Below, piece by piece: positions 11,825-20,854 of a stretch of DNA of 64,000 bases. The notes under the pieces were generated by a model, which worked only from the letters and a program-made list of their open reading frames with translations, was not told the DNA's origin and searched no databases. The translations under genes and the position numbers were made by a program. How positions within the stretch are numbered: the first letter of the stretch is position 1; each line of letters starts with the position of its first letter. The stretch is from Acidovorax soli (GTDB lineage Bacteria; Pseudomonadota; Gammaproteobacteria; Burkholderiales; Burkholderiaceae_C): assembly GCF_900107605.1 (NCBI RefSeq), contig NZ_FNQJ01000014.1, forward strand, positions 21,685-85,684, written 5' to 3'.

Positions 11825-14800
11825 CTACGTCTGCGGCAGGTCCGGGCCATTGGTGTGCAGCACCAGCGCCTCGAACTCGGCCGCGGGCAGTGGTGGACTC
11901 AGCAAAAAGCCCTGCCAGGCGTGGCAATGGTTGCGGGCCAGGAACTCGCGCTGCGCTTCGGTCTCCACGCCCTCGGCGATCACGCGCAGGCCCAGGCTGG
12001 TGGCCAGCGCCACCACGGTGCGGGCGATGGCCGCGTCGTTGGGGTCGGTGAGCACGTCGCGCACAAAGCTCTGGTCGATCTTGAGCTGGTCGAGCGGCAG
12101 ACGCTTGAGGTAAGCCAGCGACGAATAGCCGGTGCCAAAGTCGTCCAGCGAAAAACCCACGCCATAGGCCCTGAGCTGGCCCATTTTCTCGATGGTGTCT
12201 TCCACATCGTCGAGCAGCAGGCCTTCGGTCAGCTCCAGCTTGAGGAGATGCCCCTCGGCGCCCGTGCCGGCCAGCGCCGCCAGCACCTGCGGCACGAAAT
12301 CGGCCTGATGGAACTGCCGTGGGCTTACATTGACGGCCAGAGACAGCGGAGCCAGACCCGGTTGCGCCGCCCACAATGCCAGCCGCTCGCAGGCGGTCTT
12401 GAGCACCCATTCGCCCAGCGGCAGGATCAGGCCCGACTCCTCGGCCAGCGGAATGAACTGGGCGGGCGAGATGAAACCGCCCTGCGGGTGGCGCCAGCGC
12501 AGCAGCGCCTCGGCACCGGTGATGCGGCCCTGCTCGGTCTGCGCCTGGTAATACAGCTCGAACTGGCCCTGGGCCAGACCGGCACGCAGGTCCTGCTCCA
12601 TGGCCGCCCTTGCGCTCACGGCGGCCTGCATCTGCGGGTCGTAGAACCGCAGGGTGTCGCGACCCGCCGATTTGGCCTGGTACATGGCCAGGTCCGCCCG
12701 CTTGAGCAACTCGTCCACGGTTTCGCGCATGCCGCTGAAAATGGTGATTCCCATGCTCAGCGAGCTATGGTGGACCTCACCGTGCAACGGGTAGGGCGCG
12801 CGCAGCGCCGCCAGAATTTTCTGGCCCGTTTCTTCGCTGCGCGCCGCCGCCTCTTCGGGGTTGCTGCCCAGGTCTTCCAGCACCACCACGAATTCATCGC
12901 CGCCCTGGCGCGCCACCGTATCGTCCTCGTGCACGCAGCCGAGCAGCCGCTGGGCCACCTGCTGCAGCAGCATGTCGCCGCGCTCGTGGCCCTGGGTTTC
13001 GTTGAGGGTCTTGAAATTGTCCAGGTCCAGCAGCAGCAGGGCACCACTGCGCCGGTGCCTGGCGCTGGCCGCCAGCGCCTGCTGCAGCCGATCCCTGAGC
13101 AGGCGGCGATTGGGCAGGCGCGTGAGCGGATCGTAAAAAGCGAGGTAGCGGATTTCCTCTTCGTCGGCCTTGCGCTGGCTGAGATCCACCAGGGTGAACA
13201 GGTGGCCACCGTCCACCATGGCACCGGCAATTTCCACGGTGCGCTGCTGGCCATCCTTGCAATGGATGGTGTACTCACCGGCGGCAATGGTGCCGTCGCC
13301 GGCAATCGCCTGGGTGCGCGCCGCAGTCCATTCGGCGCGGGCGCGCTCGCGGGATTGCCCGTCGGGGTACACCGCGGGCCACCAGTCCTGGCCCGTGGGC
13401 ACGTCGTCCTCGGTGTAGCCGCAGATCTGCACGAACTGATCGTTGCGAAACACCATGCGCCCGTCCTGCTGCACCAGGCACACGCCCACGGGCAGCCGCT
13501 GCAGGATGCTGCGCAGGCGCAACTCGCTTTTGCGCAGGTGCTCTTCCATCTGCTTGCGCGCGGTGATGTCCTGCACCACGGCAATGTGAAAGCCAGGCTG
13601 CGCCCCGGGAGCCCACATGGGCGACACCGTCAGGTCCACCCACACGGCGTGGCCGTCGCGGTGGAAATAGCGCGTTTCCATGTGGTATTCGGAGATCTCG
13701 CCCGCTTTCAGGCGCTCCAGCAGGGCCAGATCCTCGGCCAGCTCGGCGGGGTGGCTGATGGTCTGAAAATCCATCCGGACCATCTGCTCCACCGAGTAAC
13801 CCAGGATATCGCCGTATTTCTGGTTGACGCGAACGAACTGCCCGGTCTGCGTATCGACCTGCGCCATGCCCACGGCCGCCTGCCTGAATACGGCGCGAAA
13901 GCGCTCTTCGCTCTGGCGCCGGGCGTCGTCCGACACCCGCGCCCGCGCCAGGGCCAGCGTGCGCTGCCGGCCCAGCAATGCCACCAGCGCTGCCAGCAGC
14001 ACGGAAACCAGCGTCCCCGCCAGACCGGCCAGCAGCGGCAGACGCCGCTCGGACGGTGAGAGAAAGTCCTGGGTCGGCACAAAACCCAGGCGCCAGCGGC
14101 GATCGTGCACCTGCATATCCACCGTATGCAGCTGCACCGAGGCCGGCGCAGCATCCGTCAGTGCCAGCAGGGGAAGCTCCTTCTCGCCCTGGGCATTCGC
14201 CGCACCGGCATGCACCGGGCCACGATCGGTGATCGAGACGGCAATGCCTTGCAGGTAGCCCAGCGTGCGCAATCCGCCCACCAGGTCGTGGAGGCGGATG
14301 GTGGACGCCACAGCACCCAGAAAAACCGGTTTCTCGCCCGGCCCCGCGGGGCCAAAGACCGGCACCCGCAGGACCACGGCAGTGCGATGCTCCTGCTCCT
14401 GCGGCAGATCGAACGGCGCCGAGATCACCGTGTTGCCGGTTTCGCGGCTGTAGCGCATGGCCGCCAGGTTGGCGGGCTGGGCACTGATGTCCATACCCAG
14501 CAGACCCTTGCCATCTTCCTCGGGCCACACATACTCCAGCACAAAATACTCGGGGCGCTCGCCCGCGGGGTGGATGGCAAAGTCGGCCAGCCCCTGCGGC
14601 CGCACCGAAGTATCGGAGCGCACGCGGGCTTCGAATGCAGGGCGCTGGGCGGCTGTGACGTAGCGCATAAAGGTCAGATTGCGTACCCCAGGGTAACGCT
14701 GACTCACATCCAGTTCGCGGGTGACGCGCTCGAACTCTGCATGGCTGAGCAGCGGGTTGACCATGAACAGTCCGCGCAGACCGTTGACGATTTCGGTGTT

Positions 14801-14989
14801 CGCCGCCATGCGCTGCGTCAGCGCACTGGAAAACTCCCGCACTTCATACAGGAAGCGGGCTTCGGAAATCGTGGCCACCGACCGCGCCTGTTGCTGCGCC
14901 AGCCAGAAGGTCGTCACCAGTCCCAGCACAGCCACCGCCGCGCCCAGCAGCCAGTGCCGGTGGCGGGTGAGGTGTGGCATGAATGTCAT
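11825..14989 (-). CDS. CHASE-PAS-PAS-GGDEF-EAL sensor protein (c-di-GMP turnover)
   Basis: The protein has 1054 residues. A first membrane helix (about 12-31) is followed by a periplasmic CHASE domain (about 75-300) and a second helix (about 320-342, LPLLAGLAGTLVSVLLAALVALL). Two PAS domains (about 365-490 and 490-610), a GGDEF domain with intact RQGGDEF, and an EAL domain with EALLRW and DDFGTGYSSL then follow. It probably senses a ligand outside the inner membrane and makes or breaks cyclic-di-GMP. Both motifs look catalytic, so the net direction is open. ATG 14989 is the first of two close starts (the other is 14980), and neither has a strong Shine-Dalgarno. The gene is divergent from another diguanylate cyclase gene 164 bases away. 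Confidence 0.9.
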   Translation of the reverse strand: MTFMPHLTRHRHWLLGAAVAVLGLVTTFWLAQQQARSVATISEARFLYEVREFSSALTQRMAANTEIVNGLRGLFMVNPLLSHAEFERVTRELDVSQRYPGVRNLTFMRYVTAAQRPAFEARVRSDTSVRPQGLADFAIHPAGERPEYFVLEYVWPEEDGKGLLGMDISAQPANLAAMRYSRETGNTVISAPFDLPQEQEHRTAVVLRVPVFGPAGPGEKPVFLGAVASTIRLHDLVGGLRTLGYLQGIAVSITDRGPVHAGAANAQGEKELPLLALTDAAPASVQLHTVDMQVHDRRWRLGFVPTQDFLSPSERRLPLLAGLAGTLVSVLLAALVALLGRQRTLALARARVSDDARRQSEERFRAVFRQAAVGMAQVDTQTGQFVRVNQKYGDILGYSVEQMVRMDFQTISHPAELAEDLALLERLKAGEISEYHMETRYFHRDGHAVWVDLTVSPMWAPGAQPGFHIAVVQDITARKQMEEHLRKSELRLRSILQRLPVGVCLVQQDGRMVFRNDQFVQICGYTEDDVPTGQDWWPAVYPDGQSRERARAEWTAARTQAIAGDGTIAAGEYTIHCKDGQQRTVEIAGAMVDGGHLFTLVDLSQRKADEEEIRYLAFYDPLTRLPNRRLLRDRLQQALAASARHRRSGALLLLDLDNFKTLNETQGHERGDMLLQQVAQRLLGCVHEDDTVARQGGDEFVVVLEDLGSNPEEAAARSEETGQKILAALRAPYPLHGEVHHSSLSMGITIFSGMRETVDELLKRADLAMYQAKSAGRDTLRFYDPQMQAAVSARAAMEQDLRAGLAQGQFELYYQAQTEQGRITGAEALLRWRHPQGGFISPAQFIPLAEESGLILPLGEWVLKTACERLALWAAQPGLAPLSLAVNVSPRQFHQADFVPQVLAALAGTGAEGHLLKLELTEGLLLDDVEDTIEKMGQLRAYGVGFSLDDFGTGYSSLAYLKRLPLDQLKIDQSFVRDVLTDPNDAAIARTVVALATSLGLRVIAEGVETEAQREFLARNHCHAWQGFLLSPPLPAAEFEALVLHTNGPDLPQT

Positions 14990-15153
14990 CGGCAATGGGG
15001 AATATTCAAAACGGACCGCGAAGGAACGCCAGGGATGGAGCCCCAGAGAATAGCGGCAATTCAGGGCCGGCCCCTGGACGCCGTGGGAAGCGACACGCAG
15101 CGCTGTTGGCTCAGCCTGCTGGATATGCCCCGCCGACCCATTCCAAAGGCACA

Positions 15154-16617
15154 ATGGACCATCACCCGCTCCGCCAAGCGCCCTATGCCCGCGTTCACAC
15201 CGGCCTGCCGGATTTTCCTTCTGCTGCGATGACGGCCCTGATCCCCCCGAACATGGTCGACCTGCTGCTCGACGCTGTCTGCATCGTCGATGCACAGGGC
15301 CGCTTTGTGTATGTCAGCCCCTCGTTCGAGCGCATTTTTGGCTATACACCCGAAGAGGCGGTGGGGCGACCCATGATTGAAATGGTGTACAGCGAAGACC
15401 GCGAGCGCACCCTGCGCGCCGCACAAAACATCATGGCGGGGACTCTGCAGCTGCATTTCGAGAACCGTTATGTGCGCAAGGACGGGCACATCGCCCATAT
15501 CCGCTGGACAGCGCGCTGGGTAGAAGACCAGCAGGTCCGGCTGGCGGTGGCGCACGACATCACCGAGCGCAAGCACACCGAATCGCTGCAGGCCGCCATC
15601 TATTCCATATCCGAGGCGGCACAGGGCGCAGAAGACCTGGATACGCTGTTTGCAAAAATCCACCACATCATCGGCACGCTGCTGCCCGCCTCCAATTTTT
15701 CCGTCGCGCTGCACGACCGCCTGCCCGACACGATCAGCTTTCCCTACCATGTCGATGAGCGCCACCCGGCCCCCACGCCGAGCCCGCTGGATGCCGACGC
15801 ACTGTGCTCCCACGTCATCCGCAAGGGGCAGACCCTGCTGCTAACCCCCGACAGCCTCCCACCCACGGCGCCGCCCATGGCATCCGCTCCCAGGCCGCTG
15901 TACTGGCTGGGTGTGCCATTGCAAACACCGGCGGGCGTGCTGGGGGCGCTGGTGCTGCAGGGCTATTCCGAGGAGGCGCGTTACTCCGAGCGGGACAAGG
16001 AACTGCTGCAATTCGTCTCCACCCAGGTGGCGTCCGCCATTGAGCGCACGCAGATGCGCAAGCGGCTGCAGCACATGGCGCAGTACGACCAGCTCACCCA
16101 TCTGCCCAACCGGCAGCTGTTTCTGGATCGCCTGAAAACCGCGCTGCCCCGGGCCCAGCGCGAGCAGACGCTGCTGTCGCTGCTGTTCATTGACCTGGAC
16201 CGCTTCAAGCAGGTGAACGACAGCCTGGGTCACTCGATGGGGGATTTGCTGCTGCAGCGCGTGGCCCAGCGGCTGCTGGAATGCGTGCGCGCCTCGGACA
16301 CCGTGGCGCGCCTGGGCGGCGACGAGTTTGTCGTGCTGCTCGAAAGCAGCGACTCGGCCGAGCATGCCGCAGCGGTGGCAGAAAAAATACTGGCCACCTT
16401 CATCCAGCCCTTTGATCTGCACGGGCACCAGGTGACGATGCGGCCCAGCATCGGCGTTGCCATGCACCCGGACCATGGCAGCGAAGAAAGCCTGCTGCTC
16501 AGCCATGCCGATGCAGCGATGTACCGGTCCAAGAACAGCGGCGGCAACCAGGTGTGCGTGGCCGGCGCTACCGGCATGGCACTGCAGTTCCTGCCGCGGC
16601 CAGGCGCACCGCACTGA
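15154..16617 (+). CDS. PAS-GAF-GGDEF diguanylate cyclase
   Basis: This predicted soluble protein of 487 residues has an N-terminal PAS domain (about 30-150, with VDAQGRFVYVSPSFERIFGY). A GAF domain (about 160-310) and a C-terminal GGDEF domain (about 325-480) with RLGGDEF follow. There is no EAL domain, so it should make c-di-GMP from GTP in response to a small-molecule or redox signal. The start follows AAAGG 6 bases upstream. It diverges from the CHASE-GGDEF-EAL gene, so the two may share a control region. The last 20 residues carry no recognisable motif. Confidence 0.9.
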   Translation: MDHHPLRQAPYARVHTGLPDFPSAAMTALIPPNMVDLLLDAVCIVDAQGRFVYVSPSFERIFGYTPEEAVGRPMIEMVYSEDRERTLRAAQNIMAGTLQLHFENRYVRKDGHIAHIRWTARWVEDQQVRLAVAHDITERKHTESLQAAIYSISEAAQGAEDLDTLFAKIHHIIGTLLPASNFSVALHDRLPDTISFPYHVDERHPAPTPSPLDADALCSHVIRKGQTLLLTPDSLPPTAPPMASAPRPLYWLGVPLQTPAGVLGALVLQGYSEEARYSERDKELLQFVSTQVASAIERTQMRKRLQHMAQYDQLTHLPNRQLFLDRLKTALPRAQREQTLLSLLFIDLDRFKQVNDSLGHSMGDLLLQRVAQRLLECVRASDTVARLGGDEFVVLLESSDSAEHAAAVAEKILATFIQPFDLHGHQVTMRPSIGVAMHPDHGSEESLLLSHADAAMYRSKNSGGNQVCVAGATGMALQFLPRPGAPH

Positions 16618-16718
16618 CACCGCGGGAACCCCATTCGTACAAGACACAAGGGCATCCCACCGCCGCGCGCCCGCAGTCCCTGCAGCCTTTTTCTTCCACA
16701 CTTCAAGAGCCCCGCACC

Positions 16719-17186
16719 ATGCTTTACGCCAGCCTGAAACTGATCCACCTCCTGTCCATCATCGTCTGGATCGGCGGCATGGTCTTTGCCCATTTTTTCC
16801 TGCGCCCCGCAGCCCAGGCGCTGGAGCCTGCCGCGCGCGTGCAGCTCATGCACCAGGTGCTGCAGCGCTTTTTTGCCGCCGTGCTGGTGGCCGTGGTGCT
16901 GGTGCTGGCCAGCGGCTTGTGGATGATCGGCCAGTCGGCGCGCGAGGCCGCGCAATCGGATGGCCGCTTTGCCATGCCCATGGCCTGGACGGTGATGGCC
17001 ACGCTCGGGCTGGTGATGGTGGCCATCTTCGGCCACATCCGGCTCATCCTGTTCAAGCGCCTGCAGCGCGCCGTGGCAGCGTCCGACTGGCCCGCCGGCG
17101 GCAAGGCGCTGGCCGGCATCCGCACCTGGGTGGGCGTCAACCTGGTGCTGGGAGTTCTGACCGTGGTGGTGGCGCTGCTGGGGTAG
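16719..17186 (+). CDS. CopD-family integral membrane protein
   Basis: The 155-residue membrane protein has four predicted helices: about 4-24 (with LKLIHLLSIIVWIGGM), 50-70, 88-108 and 133-155. The first helix has the His and the WxGG pattern of the CopD/DUF4149-like group; relatives are linked to copper uptake or haem handling. The function is not proven. There is no obvious operon partner: it follows the diguanylate cyclase gene by about 100 bases and precedes marR by 180. Confidence 0.75.
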   Translation: MLYASLKLIHLLSIIVWIGGMVFAHFFLRPAAQALEPAARVQLMHQVLQRFFAAVLVAVVLVLASGLWMIGQSAREAAQSDGRFAMPMAWTVMATLGLVMVAIFGHIRLILFKRLQRAVAASDWPAGGKALAGIRTWVGVNLVLGVLTVVVALLG

Positions 17187-17323
17187 GCCAGAGGTTTCAC
17201 GCCGCCATCGCCCATACGGCGTCGCTGGTTCGGCGGTCTGGCTGCGCGGACCACGACCGCCATCCCCTCCCCTGAGCCAAGTCGCAGGCTGCGTAATAAC
17301 CCTGACGGGATATCTGAATTTAA

Positions 17324-17356
17324 TAATTGCCAAGACAATGATTGTCTAGTCAATTA
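17324..17356. promoter_or_regulatory. 33-bp dyad operator upstream of marR-efflux operon
   Basis: The dyad is centred on G17340. The core AGACAATGATTGTCT (17333-17347) is a perfect palindrome, and the symmetry extends to TAATTG...CAATTA, with 14 of 16 positions paired. It lies 11-43 bases before the MarR start, in a locally AT-rich patch. Autoregulatory binding by the MarR protein is the natural reading. Confidence 0.8.
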
Positions 17357-17366
17357 CATTCACGGC

Positions 17367-17882
17367 ATGTCTGATTTGCCCGATAAGCTTGGCCTCCAGG
17401 GCTTCTACCAACCCGACCACATGCAGCCCGCCGACAGCGTGGGCTACCTGATGCGCAAGGTGACATCGTCCATCCGCACGCAAGCAGATGGCCAGCTCGC
17501 CTGCCACGACCTGACCTATGCACAGTGGCTGCCGCTGTACAAGATGAGGCTCTGCGAAAACGCCACGCTGGCCAGCATGGCGCGTGATCTGGAGACCGAC
17601 CCGGCCTCCATGACGCGCACGCTGGACCGGCTGGAAGCCAAGGGGCTGGTGCGGCGCGAGCGCTCCACCGCCGACCGCCGCGTGGTGCACCTCACGCTCA
17701 CCGATGAAGGCCAGGTGGTGGCCGCCAAGGTGCCGCGCGTGCTGGCCGATGTGCTCAACGGCCACCTGGTCGGCTTCACCCATGATGAATGGCAGTTGCT
17801 GCTGAATATGCTGCGCCGCATGCTGGCCAATGGCGATGCACTGCGGCAGCAGATCCCACCGCCCGACACGGCGGCCGGCTAA
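17367..17882 (+). CDS. MarR-family transcriptional regulator of efflux operon
   Basis: The 171-residue winged-helix repressor has its recognition region at about 60-115 (ATLASMARDLETDPASMTRT, then wing RRERSTADRRVVHL). It is the first gene of a plus-strand set with an outer-membrane channel, an EmrA-type adaptor and an EmrB-type pump, and it carries a long dyad just upstream. It is therefore likely a ligand-released repressor of its own operon, like EmrR/MprA. The effector is unknown. Confidence 0.92.
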   Translation: MSDLPDKLGLQGFYQPDHMQPADSVGYLMRKVTSSIRTQADGQLACHDLTYAQWLPLYKMRLCENATLASMARDLETDPASMTRTLDRLEAKGLVRRERSTADRRVVHLTLTDEGQVVAAKVPRVLADVLNGHLVGFTHDEWQLLLNMLRRMLANGDALRQQIPPPDTAAG

Positions 17883-17916
17883 GCCAAGTCCTCCACACTC
17901 TTCGAACGCACCCTCC

Positions 17917-19371
17917 ATGCACCGTTCTGTCTTTTCGCGATGGGCTGGCGCGCCAGGCCACCCCGCCCCCCTGGCCATTGCGCTGGCCTGTGCGCTTTTC
18001 ATCACCGGATGTGCCAGCCCGGGCGCATTGCATACACCGCTGACCCAGACCACGCCCGCTGCGCTGGGCCTGTCCGACTCGCCCCCGGCAACGCAGACGG
18101 CAGCCCCGGCGCGATGGTGGACGGCACTGGGGGATGAACAGCTCGACACCTTGGTTGACCAGGCCCTGCAAGGCAGCCCCAGCCTGGCCGTCAGCCGCGC
18201 CCGGCTGGAGCAGGCCGTGGCCCTGAGCCAGGTGCGCGAGGCCGCCAATGGCCCGCAGGCCACCCTGGGCGTGGACGCCACGCGCCAGCGCTATTCCGCC
18301 AACGGCCTGGTGCCCGCCCCCATTGCCGGCAACACCTACAACAGTGGCACGGTGCAGGCATCCCTGAGCTGGTCGCCCGACTTTTTTGGCCAGCACGCGG
18401 CCGAACTGCAGGCCGCGCTGGGCCAGGCCCGCGCCGCCCAGGCCGATGCCGCCGCCGCCGCCAACACCCTGGCCACCCAGGTAGGCCGCAGCTATGTGGC
18501 GCTGGCCCGGCTGGTGGCGCAGCGCGACGTGGCTGCGCGGGCGCTGGAACAGCGCGAGGAGCAACGCAAGCTGACGCAAGAGCGCACCGCCGCCGGCCTG
18601 GACAGCCAGGTCGAACTCACCCAGGCCCAGGCCGCCGTGCCCGACGCGCGCACGCAGATCGAGGCGCTGGATGAACAGATCATCCTGGCCCGCCGCCAGT
18701 TGGCCGTGCTCACCGGCCAGGCGCCCGGTGCGCTGCCCACCCTCGCTCCCCGGCTCACTGCGCTGCAACCCATCGCCGTGCCCGAGGTGCTGGGCGCCGA
18801 CCTGCTGGGCCGCCGCCCCGACGTGGTGGCGGCCCGCTGGCGCGTGGAAGCGGCCACCCAGGGCGTGAACAGTGCGCGCAGCGAGTTCTATCCCAACATC
18901 AACATTGGCGCCTTCATCGGCCTGAACGCGCTGGGGCTCGACCAGCTTTTCAGCGCCGGCTCGCGCCAGATGGGCGTGACACCCGCCCTGCGCCTGCCGA
19001 TTTTTGATGGCGGCCGCCTGCGCGCCCAGCTCGGTGGCCGCCAGGCCGAGCTGGATGCCGCCATCGCCCAATACAACGGCGCCGTGCTCGATGCTGTCAA
19101 GGAGACAGGCGACGCCATGGACTCCATCCAGTCGCTGACCCGCCAGCAAACGCTGCAGGGCGACGCCATGGCCAGCGCGGAGAAGGCCTACCGTTTTGCC
19201 CAGGAGCGCTACCGCGCAGGCCTGGGCAACTACCTGGTGGTGCTCAGCACCGAAAGCCAGGTGCTGGTCCAACGCCGCCTGGCCGTGGACCTGCGCGCCC
19301 GCCAGCTCGATACGCGCCTGGTGCTGATGAAGGCGCTGGGCGGTGGCTGGACCGACGACACGGCACTATGA
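17917..19371 (+). CDS. Outer-membrane efflux lipoprotein (NodT/OprM type)
   Basis: The 484-residue TolC-like channel has a lipoprotein signal with lipobox LFITGC (Cys at about 32). Two OEP repeats with long helical hairpins follow (about 70-265 and 275-475). The second repeat contains ADLLGRRPDVVAARWRVEAA, typical of the NodT group. The start is an ATG 34 bases after marR. It forms the outer-membrane part of the tripartite pump with the next two genes. Confidence 0.92.
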   Translation: MHRSVFSRWAGAPGHPAPLAIALACALFITGCASPGALHTPLTQTTPAALGLSDSPPATQTAAPARWWTALGDEQLDTLVDQALQGSPSLAVSRARLEQAVALSQVREAANGPQATLGVDATRQRYSANGLVPAPIAGNTYNSGTVQASLSWSPDFFGQHAAELQAALGQARAAQADAAAAANTLATQVGRSYVALARLVAQRDVAARALEQREEQRKLTQERTAAGLDSQVELTQAQAAVPDARTQIEALDEQIILARRQLAVLTGQAPGALPTLAPRLTALQPIAVPEVLGADLLGRRPDVVAARWRVEAATQGVNSARSEFYPNINIGAFIGLNALGLDQLFSAGSRQMGVTPALRLPIFDGGRLRAQLGGRQAELDAAIAQYNGAVLDAVKETGDAMDSIQSLTRQQTLQGDAMASAEKAYRFAQERYRAGLGNYLVVLSTESQVLVQRRLAVDLRARQLDTRLVLMKALGGGWTDDTAL

Positions 19372-19546
19372 GACACCCCCTGAGCCGCTTCGCGCCTTCC
19401 CCCTCTCTCGCTTCGCGGGAGGGGAACACACCCAGCGGCCTGGCAAAGCCAGTTACTGGCCTAGGCCGCGCCAATGGCGTACGTAGCAGGCAATGACCGG
19501 CCCCATCAAAAACCACACAACAACACAGTCCTGAAAGATCACCGCC
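19372..19546. repeat. Intergenic GC-rich palindromic block
   Basis: This 175-base gap inside the efflux operon holds a compact block (about 19378-19475) of inverted elements: CCCCTCTCTCGC with GCGGGAGGGG, and a GGCCTGGC...CCTAGGCCG structure. I recall similar blocks dispersed in Acidovorax-like genomes. It may attenuate transcription between the channel and pump genes. The last 60 bases before the adaptor gene are plain. Confidence 0.45.
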
Positions 19547-20842
19547 ATGAGCGACCCCCTTACCTCCCACGAAGCCAGCACCGCCCGCCGCCGTGGCCTG
19601 ACCGTGATTGCCGCCGCGGTGGCCATTGCGGCGCTGGGCTGGGGCGGCTGGCACTGGTTCAACGCACGCCATGCAGAGACCACCGACAACGCCTACGTGG
19701 CCGGCAACGTGGTGCAGATCACGCCCCAGGTGGGCGGCACGGTGGTGTCGATTGGTGCGGACGACACCGACTATGTGCGCGCTGGCCAGCTGCTGGTCCA
19801 GCTCGACCCGGCAGATGCCCGCGTGGCGCTGGACCAGGCCGAGGCCCAGCTGGCGCAAACCGTGCGCGAGGTGCGCACGCTGTATGCCAACAATTCCACC
19901 CTCCAGGCCCAGGTGAGCCTGCGCCAGGCGGACCTGGCGCGCGCCCAGGCCGATGCCGCCCGCCTTCAGGACGACGTGAACCGCCGCGCCCCGCTGATGG
20001 CCAGCGGCGCCGTGGGCAAGGAAGAATTCCAGCACGCCAGCGCCCAGGTCACCGCCGCCAAAAGCACCGTGGCCGCGGCCCAGTCGGCCGTGCAGGCGGC
20101 GCAAGAGCAACTGGCTGCCAGCCAGACGCAGACCGAAGGCACCACGATCGAGCAGCACCCCAACGTGCTGCGCGCCGCGGCCCGCGTGCGCGAGGCCTAT
20201 CTGGCCGTGCAGCGCGCCCAGCTGGTGGCCCCGCTCGACGGCCATGTGGCCAAGCGCGGCGTGCAGGTGGGCCAGCGCGTGCAGGCCGGCGCTCCGCTGA
20301 TGACCTTGGTGGCGCTGAACGACCTGTGGGTGGATGCCAATTTCAAGGAAAGCCAGCTCAAGAACCTGCGCATCGGCCAGCCGGCCGAGCTGGTGGCCGA
20401 TGTGTACGGCACCAGGGTCACCTACCATGGCAGCATTGCCGGCCTGGGCGCAGGCACGGGCTCGGCCTTTGCGCTGCTGCCGGCACAGAACGCCACCGGC
20501 AACTGGATCAAGGTGGTGCAGCGGGTGCCCGTGCGCATTGCGCTGGACCCCAGGGAAGTGGCCGAGCACGCCCTGCGCGTGGGCCTGTCGATGGAGGTGA
20601 AAGTGGACACGGCCGACCAGAGCGGCAAGGCCCTGGCCGACACCCAGCGCACCGCGCCCGTGGCCGCCACCACGGTGTTTGACGAACAGCTCCAGGCCGC
20701 GGATGCCGATGTGGCACGCATCATCGCCGCCAACCTGGGCCGCAAGGCGCAGGCAGGCCCTGCGCCCACCGCACGCAAGTCCACCGCGCCCACCGCTGCC
20801 ACGCTGGCCGCCGCGCCCCTGCGTGCCGCCACCATGCAGTAA
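19547..20842 (+). CDS. emrA: EmrA/HlyD-type membrane fusion protein
   Basis: The 431-residue periplasmic adaptor has one N-terminal membrane helix (about 17-37), a split biotinyl-lipoyl domain (ETTDNAYVAGNVVQITPQVGG near 44-65 and the partner LVAPLDGHVAKRGVQVGQRV near 227-246) and a coiled-coil hairpin at about 95-205. A beta-barrel then follows. The C-terminal 60 residues are Ala/Thr/Pro-rich and atypical. It bridges the MFS pump and the outer-membrane channel. Confidence 0.92.
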   Translation: MSDPLTSHEASTARRRGLTVIAAAVAIAALGWGGWHWFNARHAETTDNAYVAGNVVQITPQVGGTVVSIGADDTDYVRAGQLLVQLDPADARVALDQAEAQLAQTVREVRTLYANNSTLQAQVSLRQADLARAQADAARLQDDVNRRAPLMASGAVGKEEFQHASAQVTAAKSTVAAAQSAVQAAQEQLAASQTQTEGTTIEQHPNVLRAAARVREAYLAVQRAQLVAPLDGHVAKRGVQVGQRVQAGAPLMTLVALNDLWVDANFKESQLKNLRIGQPAELVADVYGTRVTYHGSIAGLGAGTGSAFALLPAQNATGNWIKVVQRVPVRIALDPREVAEHALRVGLSMEVKVDTADQSGKALADTQRTAPVAATTVFDEQLQAADADVARIIAANLGRKAQAGPAPTARKSTAPTAATLAAAPLRAATMQ

Positions 20843-20854
20843 GCCAAGGCCTGC

